Assembly: GCA_003439945.1 (NCBI GenBank)
Contig: QVRM01002386.1
Location: 18,104-82,103, forward strand
DNA from: Dermanyssus gallinae
Taxonomy: Eukaryota; Arthropoda; Arachnida; Mesostigmata; Dermanyssidae
Direction of reading: 5' to 3'
Length of the DNA: 64,000 nucleotides
Shown: piece by piece, positions 1-8,575 of the stretch
Layout of the letters: each line of letters begins with the position of its first letter
Position numbering within the stretch: position 1 is the first letter of the stretch
Notes under the pieces: model-generated
Told to the model about the DNA's origin: nothing
The model's database searches: none
What the model saw: only the letters and a program-made list of their open reading frames with translations
Translations under genes and position numbers: made by a program

Positions 1-568
1 CACAGAGATATTAGTTAGTAGTATTACCTGCCCCTTGTTACAGGTTGCAGCCGACCGTATATTTTGCTAATATATGTTAAGCTTGTATAATTCAACACGT
101 GTATGAATCATTTATCTAAGAATCGAGCTGTAGAAAAGCCTACGGCGGGAAGTGGTTCTAGCTGATGCATACAAAGCTTTTACTGCACATAGCCATCATA
201 GCACCTCCAAAAAATGAAAAACCTTTCATCAACAGATAAACGATTCTTATTTTATCTGCCTGAATTAGCCGTTGCATGCATTAATATGGTAGATAACATA
301 AATATATACGTAAGAAGCGTGTGTGATAGATATTATGCTGCGTTGTATCCGAGTCCTGTCAATAGCTGAGCTAGCAAAGCAGTGCATCAGTAAGATACTG
401 CTACTTAGATAATCGAGGTGTAACGCATATTAGCGGAAATGATGAAGGGCTTTGCTTGTGAAAAATGCACTCAACCACGAAATGTCGTGATATAGTGAGA
501 TATTTATATACTCAGGATTATTCAGGCTATGTGTCCCTGGAAGAACGACCACATAATTCAATTATACA
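1..568. other. AT-rich flank, no gene seen
   Basis: No coding homology or structured repeat is recognisable here. The open frames that run from here towards position 880 on the plus strand are antisense to the mariner transposase. The stretch serves as the left flank of the mariner insertion, which used the TA at 569-570. Confidence 0.5.
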
Positions 569-570
569 TA

Positions 571-602
571 CATGGTGTGTTCAAAACGTATCGCGACTTT
601 TG
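571..602. repeat. Left mariner terminal inverted repeat
   Basis: This 32-bp repeat pairs with 1860-1891. The core begins GGTGTGTTCAAAACG at 574 and is perfectly inverted at the other end. It would be the transposase binding and cleavage site. It abuts the TA at 569-570. Confidence 0.93.
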
Positions 603-624
603 TGTTTTTTCAAAAATTATTCAT

Positions 625-1686
625 TTATTCATGAATATCTATTTTGTCCCCTTCAAAGTAATCCCCATGAGATATTATACACTTGTGCCAACGGTTTTTC
701 CAATCTTCGAAGCACTTCAAAAAACCATTTTTTTTTATCTTGTTCAGCTCCTCCTTCGATGCCGTCTTTATCTCGTCAAGCGTAGCGTAACGTCGTCCTT
801 TCATGGGCCTCTTCAGTTTAGGGAACAAGAAAAAGTCACAGGGGGCCAGATCTGGGGAATACGGTGGCTGCGGCATCATTAGTGTGTTGTTTTTGGCCAA
901 AAACTCGCGCACAAGCAACGATGTGTGAGCAGGGGCGTTATCGTGGTGCAAAAGCCAATTTTTGTTCTTCCACAAATCCGGGCGTTTCTGGCGGATTGCT
1001 TCGCGCAAATTGCGCATAACTTGCAGGTAATATTCCTTATTGACCGTTCTACCCTGTGGCAAGAACTCATGATGCACCACGCCCCTGCAATCGAAGAAAA
1101 CTGTCAGCAAAACTTTCACATTCGACCGAACTTGGCGCGCTTTTTTCGGTCTTGGTTCGTGCGGCAGCTTCCATTGAGATGATTGAGCTTTGGTTTCCAC
1201 GTCATAACCATAAACCCACGATTCGTCACCAGTTATGACCCTCTGGAGCAAATTTGGGTCGTCGCGGACAGATTCCAACATCTCATTAGCAATGTTCATG
1301 CGATGCTGTTTTTGGTCGCAATTGAGCAATTTTGGTACGAATTTCGCGGCGACCCGTCTCATGCCCAAATCATTGATAAAAATCGAATGGCACGAGCCAA
1401 TCGATATGTTTAGGTCCTCAGCAACTTCTCTAACGGTGATTCGACGATTGGCCAATACCATTTTCTCCACTTCATTAATTTTTTCGTCTGTTGTTGAAGT
1501 GCTCGGGCGTCCGGCACGCTCTTCGTCGTTCACATCTTCTCGGCCTTCTGAGAACATTTTGTACCACCGATAAACGTTGCTTCGGTCCAAGGTAGCTTCT
1601 CCGTATGCCACAGTCAACATTCGGAATGCATCCGCGCACTTAATTTCGTTTTTCACACAAAATTTGATACAGGTTCTTTGATCCAT
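625..1686 (-). CDS. Mariner-family transposase, 353 aa
   Basis: This is a cut-and-paste DNA transposase acting on the element's own inverted repeats in the nucleus. The N-terminal part (about residues 1-110) holds the paired helix-turn-helix DNA-binding region, followed by the catalytic RNase H-like domain. The catalytic triad is visible: D154 in TGDESWVYGYD, D249 in HHDNAPAHTS and D284 in SPDLAPCDFF. Exactly 34 residues separate the last two, the D,D34D signature of true mariners rather than Tc1 (D,D34E). I chose the MDQRTCIKF start at 1686; an upstream ATG at 1731 would add 15 hydrophobic residues unlike the family. The length fits mariner transposases (about 345-355 aa). No stop or frameshift is present. 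The third motif and both DNA ends are intact, so activity is possible but untested. Confidence 0.93.
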   Translation of the reverse strand: MDQRTCIKFCVKNEIKCADAFRMLTVAYGEATLDRSNVYRWYKMFSEGREDVNDEERAGRPSTSTTDEKINEVEKMVLANRRITVREVAEDLNISIGSCHSIFINDLGMRRVAAKFVPKLLNCDQKQHRMNIANEMLESVRDDPNLLQRVITGDESWVYGYDVETKAQSSQWKLPHEPRPKKARQVRSNVKVLLTVFFDCRGVVHHEFLPQGRTVNKEYYLQVMRNLREAIRQKRPDLWKNKNWLLHHDNAPAHTSLLVREFLAKNNTLMMPQPPYSPDLAPCDFFLFPKLKRPMKGRRYATLDEIKTASKEELNKIKKNGFLKCFEDWKNRWHKCIISHGDYFEGDKIDIHE

Positions 1687-1859
1687 TTTTTTGAATAGGT
1701 AAAAATCGAAGACGATCCAAAACACGTGCAAGCAAAGCAGCTGTCAACAATTAAGTGAACATTCAAAATGGCCGAGCTTGTCGGCATAAGTGAGAGACAT
1801 GAGTACCAACATAACGCCACAAAAAATCGAAATTCGAATATACGTAACCCGCGAAAATT

Positions 1860-1891
1860 CAAAAGTCGCGATACGTTTTGAACACACCTCG
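1860..1891. repeat. Right mariner terminal inverted repeat
   Basis: This 32-bp repeat is the inverted partner of 571-602, with 30 of 32 positions matching. It is followed by TA at 1892-1893, the second copy of the target duplication. It lies upstream of the transposase start. Confidence 0.93.
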
Positions 1892-1893
1892 TA

Positions 1894-2349
1894 TTTTCAA
1901 TATGACTCCTTGGCTTGAACTACAACACAAAGTCTGCCGAAGAAAGCTTCAAATAAATCATAGACGACCTCCTGTGATATCTTATTGCACCCTTTTACAA
2001 AAGCTTGCAGGAGGGCAGGAATTGTATCTGATAGTGCGCGAGAGAGTGGCGTGAAGAATCTTTCACAGGGATGAGTCAAGCACATGCCGCATCGTTATGG
2101 TACCGACAAGTACCGTGGCCATTATTCAGATGTGATAAAACCAAGTGCGTGAACGCCAAGCCAGGCCTGAGTTTGTTAGGCTTTATTAGAAGGCGCCGGA
2201 TTCTTCTGAAACGTAAACCGTACTTCTTCAATGCAACATCAACTGGCCTACGACATCAGGTGACTGATGATGATTATCACTGAGACTGGATTAAGATTGA
2301 GGAGGTCCCTAAGGCTGGTCCCTAGATGCTGATCCTAATCACGCAGAGA
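1894..2349. other. Spacer between mariner and R2-type remnant
   Basis: No assignable gene. Short open frames on both strands (about 62-70 codons) show no recognisable family. Some of this may be further eroded R2-type sequence, but I cannot align it with confidence. Confidence 0.45.
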
Positions 2350-2835
2350 TCCTGGTGTTGTTCAACGTGCGTACAGCGAGAATGTGGGAGGGGGAACAGA
2401 ATCCCGAACAGAGACGATCTCAGTATGCGATAGGCGCAGTGGGAACTAAACAGGTTTAATCTGTCCAGGTGTTATCAAGGGCACTCAGTCCTACCTGCAA
2501 GTTCCGAATGGGTGGCGGGAGACCCTAGAAACGTCATTTTAGCTACTTTGACGAGTCTGCACCCAGGGCGAAAGCGGATAGGTTAGGATTTTTAGTAAAC
2601 AATTCTGCACTTCTTGGGAGTTCAGCTCAAGCTTGCTGTGCAGGACAATAACGCTCGTAATATCTGCCTGAAGCACTGATACGTTTCCGCCAGTGGTGTC
2701 ATCGTGTAGGTACCAGAAGGTTAAAGAAGGCTGAATAGAACTGACTAGCACAATAATGGCTAAGCAAAGCAGAGGCGTATTAAGGGGCTCGCCTTGCTGC
2801 ACGCCGCTAAATGAACCGTTCTGACATCAAGTGAG
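2350..2835 (-). pseudogene. Decayed R2-type reverse transcriptase fragment
   Basis: The minus strand encodes a peptide with GVQQGEPLNTPLLCLA, then FWYLHDDTTGG, then KLELNSQEV. These match, in order, GVQQGDPLAPPLFCLA, LWYLDDGIIGG and GLELNPTKCEV of the complete ORF2 at 3663-6611. They are RT motif B, motif C (the YLDD aspartates, here disrupted by an inserted His) and the following segment. Further downstream on the same strand, another frame gives FSSHCAYRILRSSLFG, resembling the thumb region GAHRGLYLLRSCFS of the complete copy. Frameshifts and the damaged YLDD box show it is dead. It is an older relative of the neighbouring element and lies about 0.7 kb beyond its 3' end in the same orientation. 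Confidence 0.72.
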
Positions 2836-3546
2836 AGTTTAGGTCTGCAACTATAGGCTCGAAGCCACTAATTACATCGTTACAGTTTTACTTTTCATTA
2901 ATACAACAATGAGACATTCATGAGTTTAAAGTAGCATATCGTCTCCTGCACACCAGTATACAAGTTATGTATGTTTCGGTTAAGTATGTTTTAGTTCAAG
3001 GGCCCAACTACGGACCTCATGCTAGTGGTTTAGGATCGAAGATGTAAGAGAGGCAGGTGTACTCTAGGCACAAAAATCGACCTCCATTTTACACCAACAC
3101 AAATATGAGTAAGCATAAATGAGCTTGATATATTAGCCTAAATATTAGCACTCCTTTCTGAAAAGTTAATAAAATTGAACTTAGGTGTGCGTCATTGCCA
3201 GCAATGGAGCGCAGGTTGCTCAATGACACAGAGCCATGGCTACCCTGGTCAATACGATAATTTTTAGCGATATGCACTCAGTTATTTTTTTGGACAACTG
3301 TATATGTGGGTCCAGAATCGCAGAGGGCGAACTTATAGTCGAGGGCGAACCTGACTAAAAGGGCCCAGCATGATTTAGTGGCTTCGCGATAAGGCAAAAC
3401 AGTATTAAAAACGAGAGAAAATCTGTCTAACAAATCGAATGCCCTGAATTTTAAATCATCAAGTTATTACTGGTGCGGTTACTTCTATGAAACAATTGCG
3501 TATTTAGTCTTAGTATTTTGTTTCATCTGTCGGCAGATTTGATAAC
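2836..3546. other. AT-rich spacer, nothing recognised
   Basis: No coding homology, long repeat or RNA gene is seen. It ends at the pre-insertion site of the complete two-ORF retrotransposon. Confidence 0.5.
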
Positions 3547-3559
3547 ATGTTTGTCTACT
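3547..3559. repeat. Target-site duplication, 3' side of the two-ORF LINE
   Basis: The 13-bp sequence ATGTTTGTCTACT lies directly next to the A tail and is identical to 8563-8575. It marks the insertion boundary. Confidence 0.88.
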
Positions 3560-3662
3560 TTTTTTTTTTTTTTTTTTGGACCGACATAGCCCGCCGGCAA
3601 ATTTATTTGTCCATGTTGTCTGTTATCACAATGTGTCACATAACGCACTGAACACTAACGAC

Positions 3663-6611
3663 TCAATGCTCTAGGTCCAAGATGGGGCTGGTCCACCTGG
3701 CCAAAGTTCCTCTCACCGACGCGGCGTTCCCCCTCTGAACGTCTAACGACAAGCGCTGCAGTAAGTACTCCCCCGCTCTTTTGTCTCCTGTAGCAACCAC
3801 CAATCTTCTCCCGACGTCTCTGAGTAATTTTTTGGTAAGCAACCCTGGTCCCCCTAACGTCTCAAAAGCTAGAGGTGAGAACAAGTGGGGATAGTCCAGG
3901 CTTGAGTACTTCCTGCACTTGGCTGTTTCCGCTAAGGCAACCGCATGCCCAGGGCGGGCTGCGCCAGTACCGACCATTGAAGGGGCTAAAGAGTCGGTAA
4001 CTGTCGCGTCCCATACTAGCATCTGGCCCCGATCGAATGGGGTCAGAGTCATTCCGTCAGGCCTTTTTCCGTCATCTCTGACTAAGCCGGGGGGCTCCAG
4101 CACACATGGGTAGCCTGCCAACCGTAATCCTCTGCAGAACGTCTCGTTCAGGGCCGAGTGGCGTGCGATCCTGCCTGAACTCTGGGCGCAAGAAAGACCG
4201 TGGTGGCCTAGGGAGTCGACTTCGTCACCACAACCACAGCGATGGGGGGAAACCAGTTCTGCTCCCACTCTCAAACCGACTAATATTCGTGTAGATTCGT
4301 CGTCTAAAAGGGTACCCAGTTGAGGACTCGGGAGGGCGTGTAGCCATACGCTTGCACCCGGCGAGGAGACGGCTTGTAACCTCGCTTTGTCCGCGTCGGA
4401 AGTTGCTCGGCTCCACAGGTCGCTCCATCGACGATCGTGTGTCAAATCTGACCACGCAGACTGAAGAGAAGGAGTCTCCGGGAGAGCCCCGCAGAATGCG
4501 ATGGCTTCATTTTGGGTCTTTTCCAACGTAGATCGGAAATGCACCACAGCGTGGGGGTCTAGGATAGCCTCGATGTCGCCGATCGCTGAATGCAGGGAGG
4601 CAATATGCGCCGCAACTGAGAGGGAAACTGCCTCGGGGAGTCCCAACCCGCCTCTTGCGACCGGTAGTGAAGCTTGGGTTAAGGGGTCGCCCCGTAGCCG
4701 CAGATTAAGTAGAGATTCCAACGCGTCGCCTTGCTTCACATTTAGTTCTTCCAAGTGAGATGAAAAGGCTATACAGTTGACACCTCTGAACAGGTAGTTC
4801 AGATTCGAAGCGGAGAAACACGAACGTAGAAGGTACAATCCCCTATGAGCGCCAAGCTGAGGGAGGCGGTTGAGACCGACCTGGAGTTTTTCTCTCCATC
4901 GCTCGATCGTCGAGGTGAGGTTGTCGGGGGATAAAGGCACCCCAAGAAGGTCTAGGTCGTCGCCAACTACACGGCACCCCGGAAGTAAATCCAGGATGAC
5001 AGGGGTGTCATTTGCGCCCATTCCTTTTATATGGACTTCACACTTGGTCGGGTTTAGTTCAAGGCCGCTGCATGTAGCGAAGCTTAGTATTTTCTTTATG
5101 TCCTCACATACTGTACTGGCGCTACCTCCTATGATACCATCGTCCAAATACCACAGGTTAAGTGGACTTTCGAGAGAGTTGACCAGATCTTTCACGGCAA
5201 GGCAGAACAAAGGGGGAGCGAGGGGATCTCCCTGCTGGACACCCACTGCCGAGGTAAGCAATGCCGAGGGTAAGATCAGGTGTGATGGATCGCCGTAGGC
5301 CAGTTTGACTTGATGGTAGATGGCGGGAGCTTCTTCTGCAACTGTTTTTAGCAAGTGATCTCTCTTCACGGTGTTGAACGCGTTTTTAAAATCCAGTTTG
5401 ACTAGTACGGAGGACTCCTGCCGAGAGTCGATGAATGCCCTGGTAGCGTGCACCATTATTTCTGCACCCCGCTTGGTAGAGAAACCCAACTGGTGACGCC
5501 CTATAACCCGGCGGATGACATCTCTGGAGTCCCTCACTGCCAGTTTTGCCGCGACTCTGCGTATCACCGATGAACAGGCGATGGGTCTATATGAGCCGTC
5601 GTTCTTCTTCAGTGCGAACAGCCTTGCCCCAAAGATGAGAGGACGCCACCCAGGATGTGGGGCTCCCCAACGCAATACGTCAATAAGCTTTGCCAGCGCG
5701 TTGCCAAGTCTCTCGGACGAGCTGCCAAGACTCGGTGAAAGAAGGTCTTGCAGCAGACGGGGCCGGATGAAATCTAGGCCGGCACTCAAGCTCTTTGAAA
5801 ATGAACCCATCGCGTAGCGCACATCCTCAGCCGAGGTGGAAGAAGGCATGAGCTGTTGAGAGGGGGGGGACGGCCAAACCGGGTCCGACTGTCCGACGGG
5901 GTGCTTCGCCCGTAACGATGCGATAGCAGCTGGCTCATCAACCATAACGTCATCCGATAGAAGGAGGCGGGCTGCCCCTGCAGCGTCTCCGTCGGATAGT
6001 TTGGCCAGCACGGCTCGCGCGTTTGGACGAATCCGCTCAACACTAGGGCCTGACTCGTCTGTACCAGACGAGGAACCCAAGTGAGTCAGCCGGACTCCAC
6101 GTTGAAATTCCACCAGGTTCTTTCTGATGATAACTGTCAGGGAGCGTGTATCCCTGCGGCCTACAGGTAACCTCAACACGACTGGGGCGAACGAGAACAG
6201 CCCAAGCCAGGCAGCGTCGTCGTTGTCCAGGGCTGCTCTTGAGCACACCTCCGATAAGGCGTCAGCCACCGATTTCCTTACTGCTTTCGGTAGGATTCGT
6301 ACCAGCTTCCCGCTTTTCATGAAGGATTGAATGAGCTCCGTGAGGTCTGGGTTGGACTCGTTCATGGCTTCGTCACGGATATGTGTGGTGTCCGCGCCCC
6401 CATGTTTGACGGTGACGTGTCTACGGAGACCTCGCCTGGTAAAGGTCTGGCGACAAAAATTACAAGTAACCCTGTTGGTCCCCTGTAAATTTGGTACTCT
6501 CGCAGAGCCGGGCTCGGGTATTACGCTTGGGCCAGGGCGCTCTGGGGGACCCGGCTCAGTTGCTCGTGTAGACTTTGCCGCCGTTGTGTGATTATTGTGA
6601 TCATTCATCAT
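3663..6611 (-). CDS. ORF2: zinc finger, reverse transcriptase, CCHC and restriction-like endonuclease (982 aa)
   Basis: This is the retrotransposition enzyme, expected to nick target DNA and prime reverse transcription of its own RNA there. A C2H2 finger sits near the N-terminus (C50, C53, H65, H70). The RT has motif A at KLDFKNAFNTV (D407), motif B at GVQQGDPLAPPLF and motif C at YLDD (488-491), followed by a thumb ending in ARGGLGLPEAV. A CCHC motif follows (HRCGCGDEVDSLGHHGLSC; first cysteines 792 and 794). The restriction-like endonuclease has RPD (850-852) and, after 15 residues, VWDATV (D868), the PD...D core of R2-group enzymes. No APE-type endonuclease is present. The start ATG overlaps the ORF1 stop (ATGA, 6608-6611), which suggests coupled re-initiation. 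There are no stops or frameshifts, and composition is more GC-rich than the flanks. Confidence 0.92.
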   Translation of the reverse strand: MMNDHNNHTTAAKSTRATEPGPPERPGPSVIPEPGSARVPNLQGTNRVTCNFCRQTFTRRGLRRHVTVKHGGADTTHIRDEAMNESNPDLTELIQSFMKSGKLVRILPKAVRKSVADALSEVCSRAALDNDDAAWLGLFSFAPVVLRLPVGRRDTRSLTVIIRKNLVEFQRGVRLTHLGSSSGTDESGPSVERIRPNARAVLAKLSDGDAAGAARLLLSDDVMVDEPAAIASLRAKHPVGQSDPVWPSPPSQQLMPSSTSAEDVRYAMGSFSKSLSAGLDFIRPRLLQDLLSPSLGSSSERLGNALAKLIDVLRWGAPHPGWRPLIFGARLFALKKNDGSYRPIACSSVIRRVAAKLAVRDSRDVIRRVIGRHQLGFSTKRGAEIMVHATRAFIDSRQESSVLVKLDFKNAFNTVKRDHLLKTVAEEAPAIYHQVKLAYGDPSHLILPSALLTSAVGVQQGDPLAPPLFCLAVKDLVNSLESPLNLWYLDDGIIGGSASTVCEDIKKILSFATCSGLELNPTKCEVHIKGMGANDTPVILDLLPGCRVVGDDLDLLGVPLSPDNLTSTIERWREKLQVGLNRLPQLGAHRGLYLLRSCFSASNLNYLFRGVNCIAFSSHLEELNVKQGDALESLLNLRLRGDPLTQASLPVARGGLGLPEAVSLSVAAHIASLHSAIGDIEAILDPHAVVHFRSTLEKTQNEAIAFCGALPETPSLQSAWSDLTHDRRWSDLWSRATSDADKARLQAVSSPGASVWLHALPSPQLGTLLDDESTRILVGLRVGAELVSPHRCGCGDEVDSLGHHGLSCAQSSGRIARHSALNETFCRGLRLAGYPCVLEPPGLVRDDGKRPDGMTLTPFDRGQMLVWDATVTDSLAPSMVGTGAARPGHAVALAETAKCRKYSSLDYPHLFSPLAFETLGGPGLLTKKLLRDVGRRLVVATGDKRAGEYLLQRLSLDVQRGNAASVRGTLARWTSPILDLEH

Positions 6612-8026
6612 TGTGTTTGTTTAAGGCTGTTGGCAACCGACAACAACGCCAGTAAGGGTTGTAACGCGTTTGTTATTGATTTCACCATTTTTGACAGCTC
6701 CGTCTTAAGAGAGAGCAAGTCCCGGACCAACCCAACCGACCCGAGAGTCGCTGCCTTATGAGATCCCCGGGGACGAGAAGATGTGGCCTTCGTTCGTTTC
6801 TTAACTGGTAGACGCTTTCTAGGTGCTGTTCTTGGCCGGGGCAGTAAGAGCTGCGGAGTGACGTCACCCCCAACTGCAATGCCGCGCACCACCGAGGCAT
6901 ATGTCGGCCCTTCTGGGGGGCCTGAACTTTGACCGACGGCATTTGAGCCTTGTGAATAAGGTGTAGGCGTCGTCAGGGTCTCGTTAATGGATGCGTCTGG
7001 GTGGGTAGCACGGACTTGGTGGAGAGTCCTGGCTTCCATCAGGATCCTGTTCCTTTCTCTTAGATAGAAAAGTCGCGGGCAACTAGGTGATTTGGCGTCG
7101 TGAGGTCCCCCGCAGTTGACACACTTGGACGAATTCGGACAGTCAGTAGCTAGGTGGCCTTCTTTGCCGCAGTTGCGACAGGCTTTAGGGAGGGAACAGT
7201 TTGCCGCTATATGACCAACCCTGGAACAATTGAAGCATATTCTGGGCTGATCGGGTTCCAGAACTACCGCGTGGGAGCGGTATCCCAAGAATATTGACGC
7301 CGGTGGTTGACGGTTAAACGTCAGAATGACTTTAGGCAACGGCTTCTTTTGGTCCCCAGACGATACGAACAGTCTTCGAGCGTCTGTAACGCCCAGGTTT
7401 GCGCGCTCTGTCACAATCTCCTCTTCCGTGATCGAGGTGCAAACACCTTGGATTCTAGCTTTAAACGATGCTAGGCCCGGGCAGGAAACGGTTACCGGAA
7501 TTTCGTCAATGTTCGTTAAGCGTGAGAGCCTCTGAGCTACGTCCATGGAAAAGATGTTCACGAAAATGCTGCTCCTATTGCCCGAGATTCGACCCTCCGG
7601 CACCAAGGTGTGAATTGCCTTAAATAGGCGCATCATCAAACCCTCCTTGAATTCAGCCAGACTCCCGTCCGAATTCTCTCGGTGCCTGATCCGGACCCTG
7701 AATGCTCCGAGTGCTCCCGAATTGACCTCGTCTTTCAACCTGTCTAGCTGTTTCTGCTCTCGTATCACCGTTTTTTTCACTTTCGCGTTCGTGACGACAG
7801 TGAAACCGTCTCTTTGCAGCTCATCGACAGCCGAGTCGACGTCAGCGCCCTCTCTTCTCCGTTTGACACCAACGGATGCATTGCTCATAGCACTCGCCGG
7901 CCTCGACATATCGTCATTAGCTGCGGGTTCACCCGTGCGTAGGTTCGCTATGTTGAGGCTCGCGGGAGGTAACCCTCCCCCGTCAGGGGCGCTTGAAATC
8001 ATGGCCGCTATCACATTCACTTGCAA
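6608..8026 (-). CDS. ORF1: gag-like nucleic-acid-binding protein with three CCHC zinc knuckles (472 aa)
   Basis: This probably coats the retrotransposon RNA to form the RNP. The C-terminal half carries three knuckles: CFNCSRVGHIAANC (264-277), CRNCGKEGHLATDC (283-296) and CVNCGGPHDAKSPSC (302-316, with non-standard spacing). Upstream, about residues 105-255, lies a mixed alpha/beta region of the kind seen in I/Jockey-group ORF1 proteins. After the knuckles comes a basic stretch rich in Arg, Lys and Pro (about 400-430). The first ATG of the frame (MQVNVIAAMISS) is taken; an internal Met 8 codons later is possible. Its TGA stop shares bases with the ORF2 ATG. A separate gag-like ORF1 is unusual for elements with an R2-type endonuclease, most of which have one ORF. 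Confidence 0.88.
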   Translation of the reverse strand: MQVNVIAAMISSAPDGGGLPPASLNIANLRTGEPAANDDMSRPASAMSNASVGVKRRREGADVDSAVDELQRDGFTVVTNAKVKKTVIREQKQLDRLKDEVNSGALGAFRVRIRHRENSDGSLAEFKEGLMMRLFKAIHTLVPEGRISGNRSSIFVNIFSMDVAQRLSRLTNIDEIPVTVSCPGLASFKARIQGVCTSITEEEIVTERANLGVTDARRLFVSSGDQKKPLPKVILTFNRQPPASIFLGYRSHAVVLEPDQPRICFNCSRVGHIAANCSLPKACRNCGKEGHLATDCPNSSKCVNCGGPHDAKSPSCPRLFYLRERNRILMEARTLHQVRATHPDASINETLTTPTPYSQGSNAVGQSSGPPEGPTYASVVRGIAVGGDVTPQLLLPRPRTAPRKRLPVKKRTKATSSRPRGSHKAATLGSVGLVRDLLSLKTELSKMVKSITNALQPLLALLSVANSLKQTQ

Positions 8027-8047
8027 AACCGCTTACTTTTGTTTCGC

Positions 8048-8100
<53 letters not shown>

Positions 8101-8562
8101 AGTGTCACCTATGCTCTATATGTATGTACATACACACGTATATATATGTCACCCCCAACCGATCGTTGTTTACAAACAGTCAACCGACGCCAGATATAGA
8201 CGAGTTGGCACAGCTGTTCCCAAGTGTTCCACCGTTTGGATCAACGGAGTCAGTGTTCTTAACCGACGGGACAAATGCACGTAATCGACGGACGTGTACC
8301 GTGTCACAGCGTGGCTGTTATGAGACGAAAATGAAGCGACTGAAACCGCACAACACCAACGCACTGAACAAACACCTCACCGCTCGCACATGGGACACCT
8401 CTCGGACTCAAATGAAACGCAGGCCGACCGCAGTCCAACCAGGGCACCGCCACGTCAAGCTGTGGCTCCACAGCTGAGTACCGTCACACTCTTCACAAGC
8501 AATCGAAAACACGTCCGCTCGCTTCGACGTTCGAAACGTCTCTATTCGAAACGTCTAAAAAA
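8027..8562 (-). other. 5' untranslated leader of the two-ORF LINE
   Basis: This segment lies between the ORF1 start and the 5' target duplication. It holds a 47-bp (TA)n array (8051-8097) immediately before the ORF1 start region. At its outer end is a short tandem of TTCGAAACGTCT (within 8530-8556). No TATA-type or Pol III promoter is obvious, and an internal Pol II promoter would be expected in this region. An accidental plus-strand frame crosses it and is not considered coding. Confidence 0.6.
8051..8097. repeat. (TA)n microsatellite inside the LINE leader
   Basis: About 23 uninterrupted AT units lie inside the retrotransposon leader, roughly 25 bp upstream of the ORF1 start. It may have expanded after insertion or be part of the family sequence. 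Confidence 0.95.
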
Positions 8563-8575
8563 ATGTTTGTCTACT
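8563..8575. repeat. Target-site duplication, 5' side of the two-ORF LINE
   Basis: This is the second perfect copy of the 13-bp repeat at 3547-3559. It fixes the 5' end of the element at 8562, implying little or no 5' truncation beyond the leader. Confidence 0.88.

Larger units (their letters stand above)
571..1891 (-). mobile_element. Complete mariner (Tc1/mariner) DNA transposon
   Basis: The element is 1321 bp. Its left inverted repeat (571-602) and right inverted repeat (1860-1891) are 32 bp long and differ at two bases near the tips (CAT versus CGA on reading inward); the inner 29 bp are identical. TA dinucleotides at 569-570 and 1892-1893 are the expected target duplication. One transposase gene lies on the minus strand between the repeats. 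Intact ends, intact duplication and an uninterrupted gene suggest a young, possibly mobilisable copy. Family assignment rests on the transposase catalytic motif and on size, since mariners are typically about 1.3 kb. Confidence 0.95.
3560..8562 (-). mobile_element. Full-length two-ORF non-LTR retrotransposon with restriction-like endonuclease
   Basis: The insertion is about 5.0 kb and is bounded by a perfect 13-bp direct repeat, ATGTTTGTCTACT, at 3547-3559 and 8563-8575. At the 3' end (low coordinates, because the element is on the minus strand) it carries 18 uninterrupted T on the plus strand (3560-3577), which is the A tail. Order from 5' to 3': 5' UTR of about 535 bp containing a (TA)n array, ORF1 (gag-like), ORF2 (RT plus endonuclease), 3' UTR of about 85 bp, A tail. 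Neither flank resembles 28S rDNA or U2 snRNA, so this copy is not at the targets used by R2 or by U2-specific elements. Both ORFs are open, so the copy is young. Which RLE-bearing clade it belongs to cannot be settled without a phylogeny. Confidence 0.9.

Noticed and set aside
3541..3560. U2 snRNA or 28S rDNA target site for the RLE element
   Set aside because: Neither flank resembles those genes, and the 13-bp duplication lies in anonymous AT-rich sequence.
3919..6591. Numerous plus-strand and off-frame minus-strand open frames
   Set aside because: They are shadows of the 982-codon ORF2, which alone carries coherent RT and endonuclease motifs.
7647..8477. 276-codon plus-strand open frame
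   Set aside because: It is antisense to ORF1 and the leader of the two-ORF retrotransposon and passes through the (TA)n array. ORF1 on the other strand has zinc knuckles.
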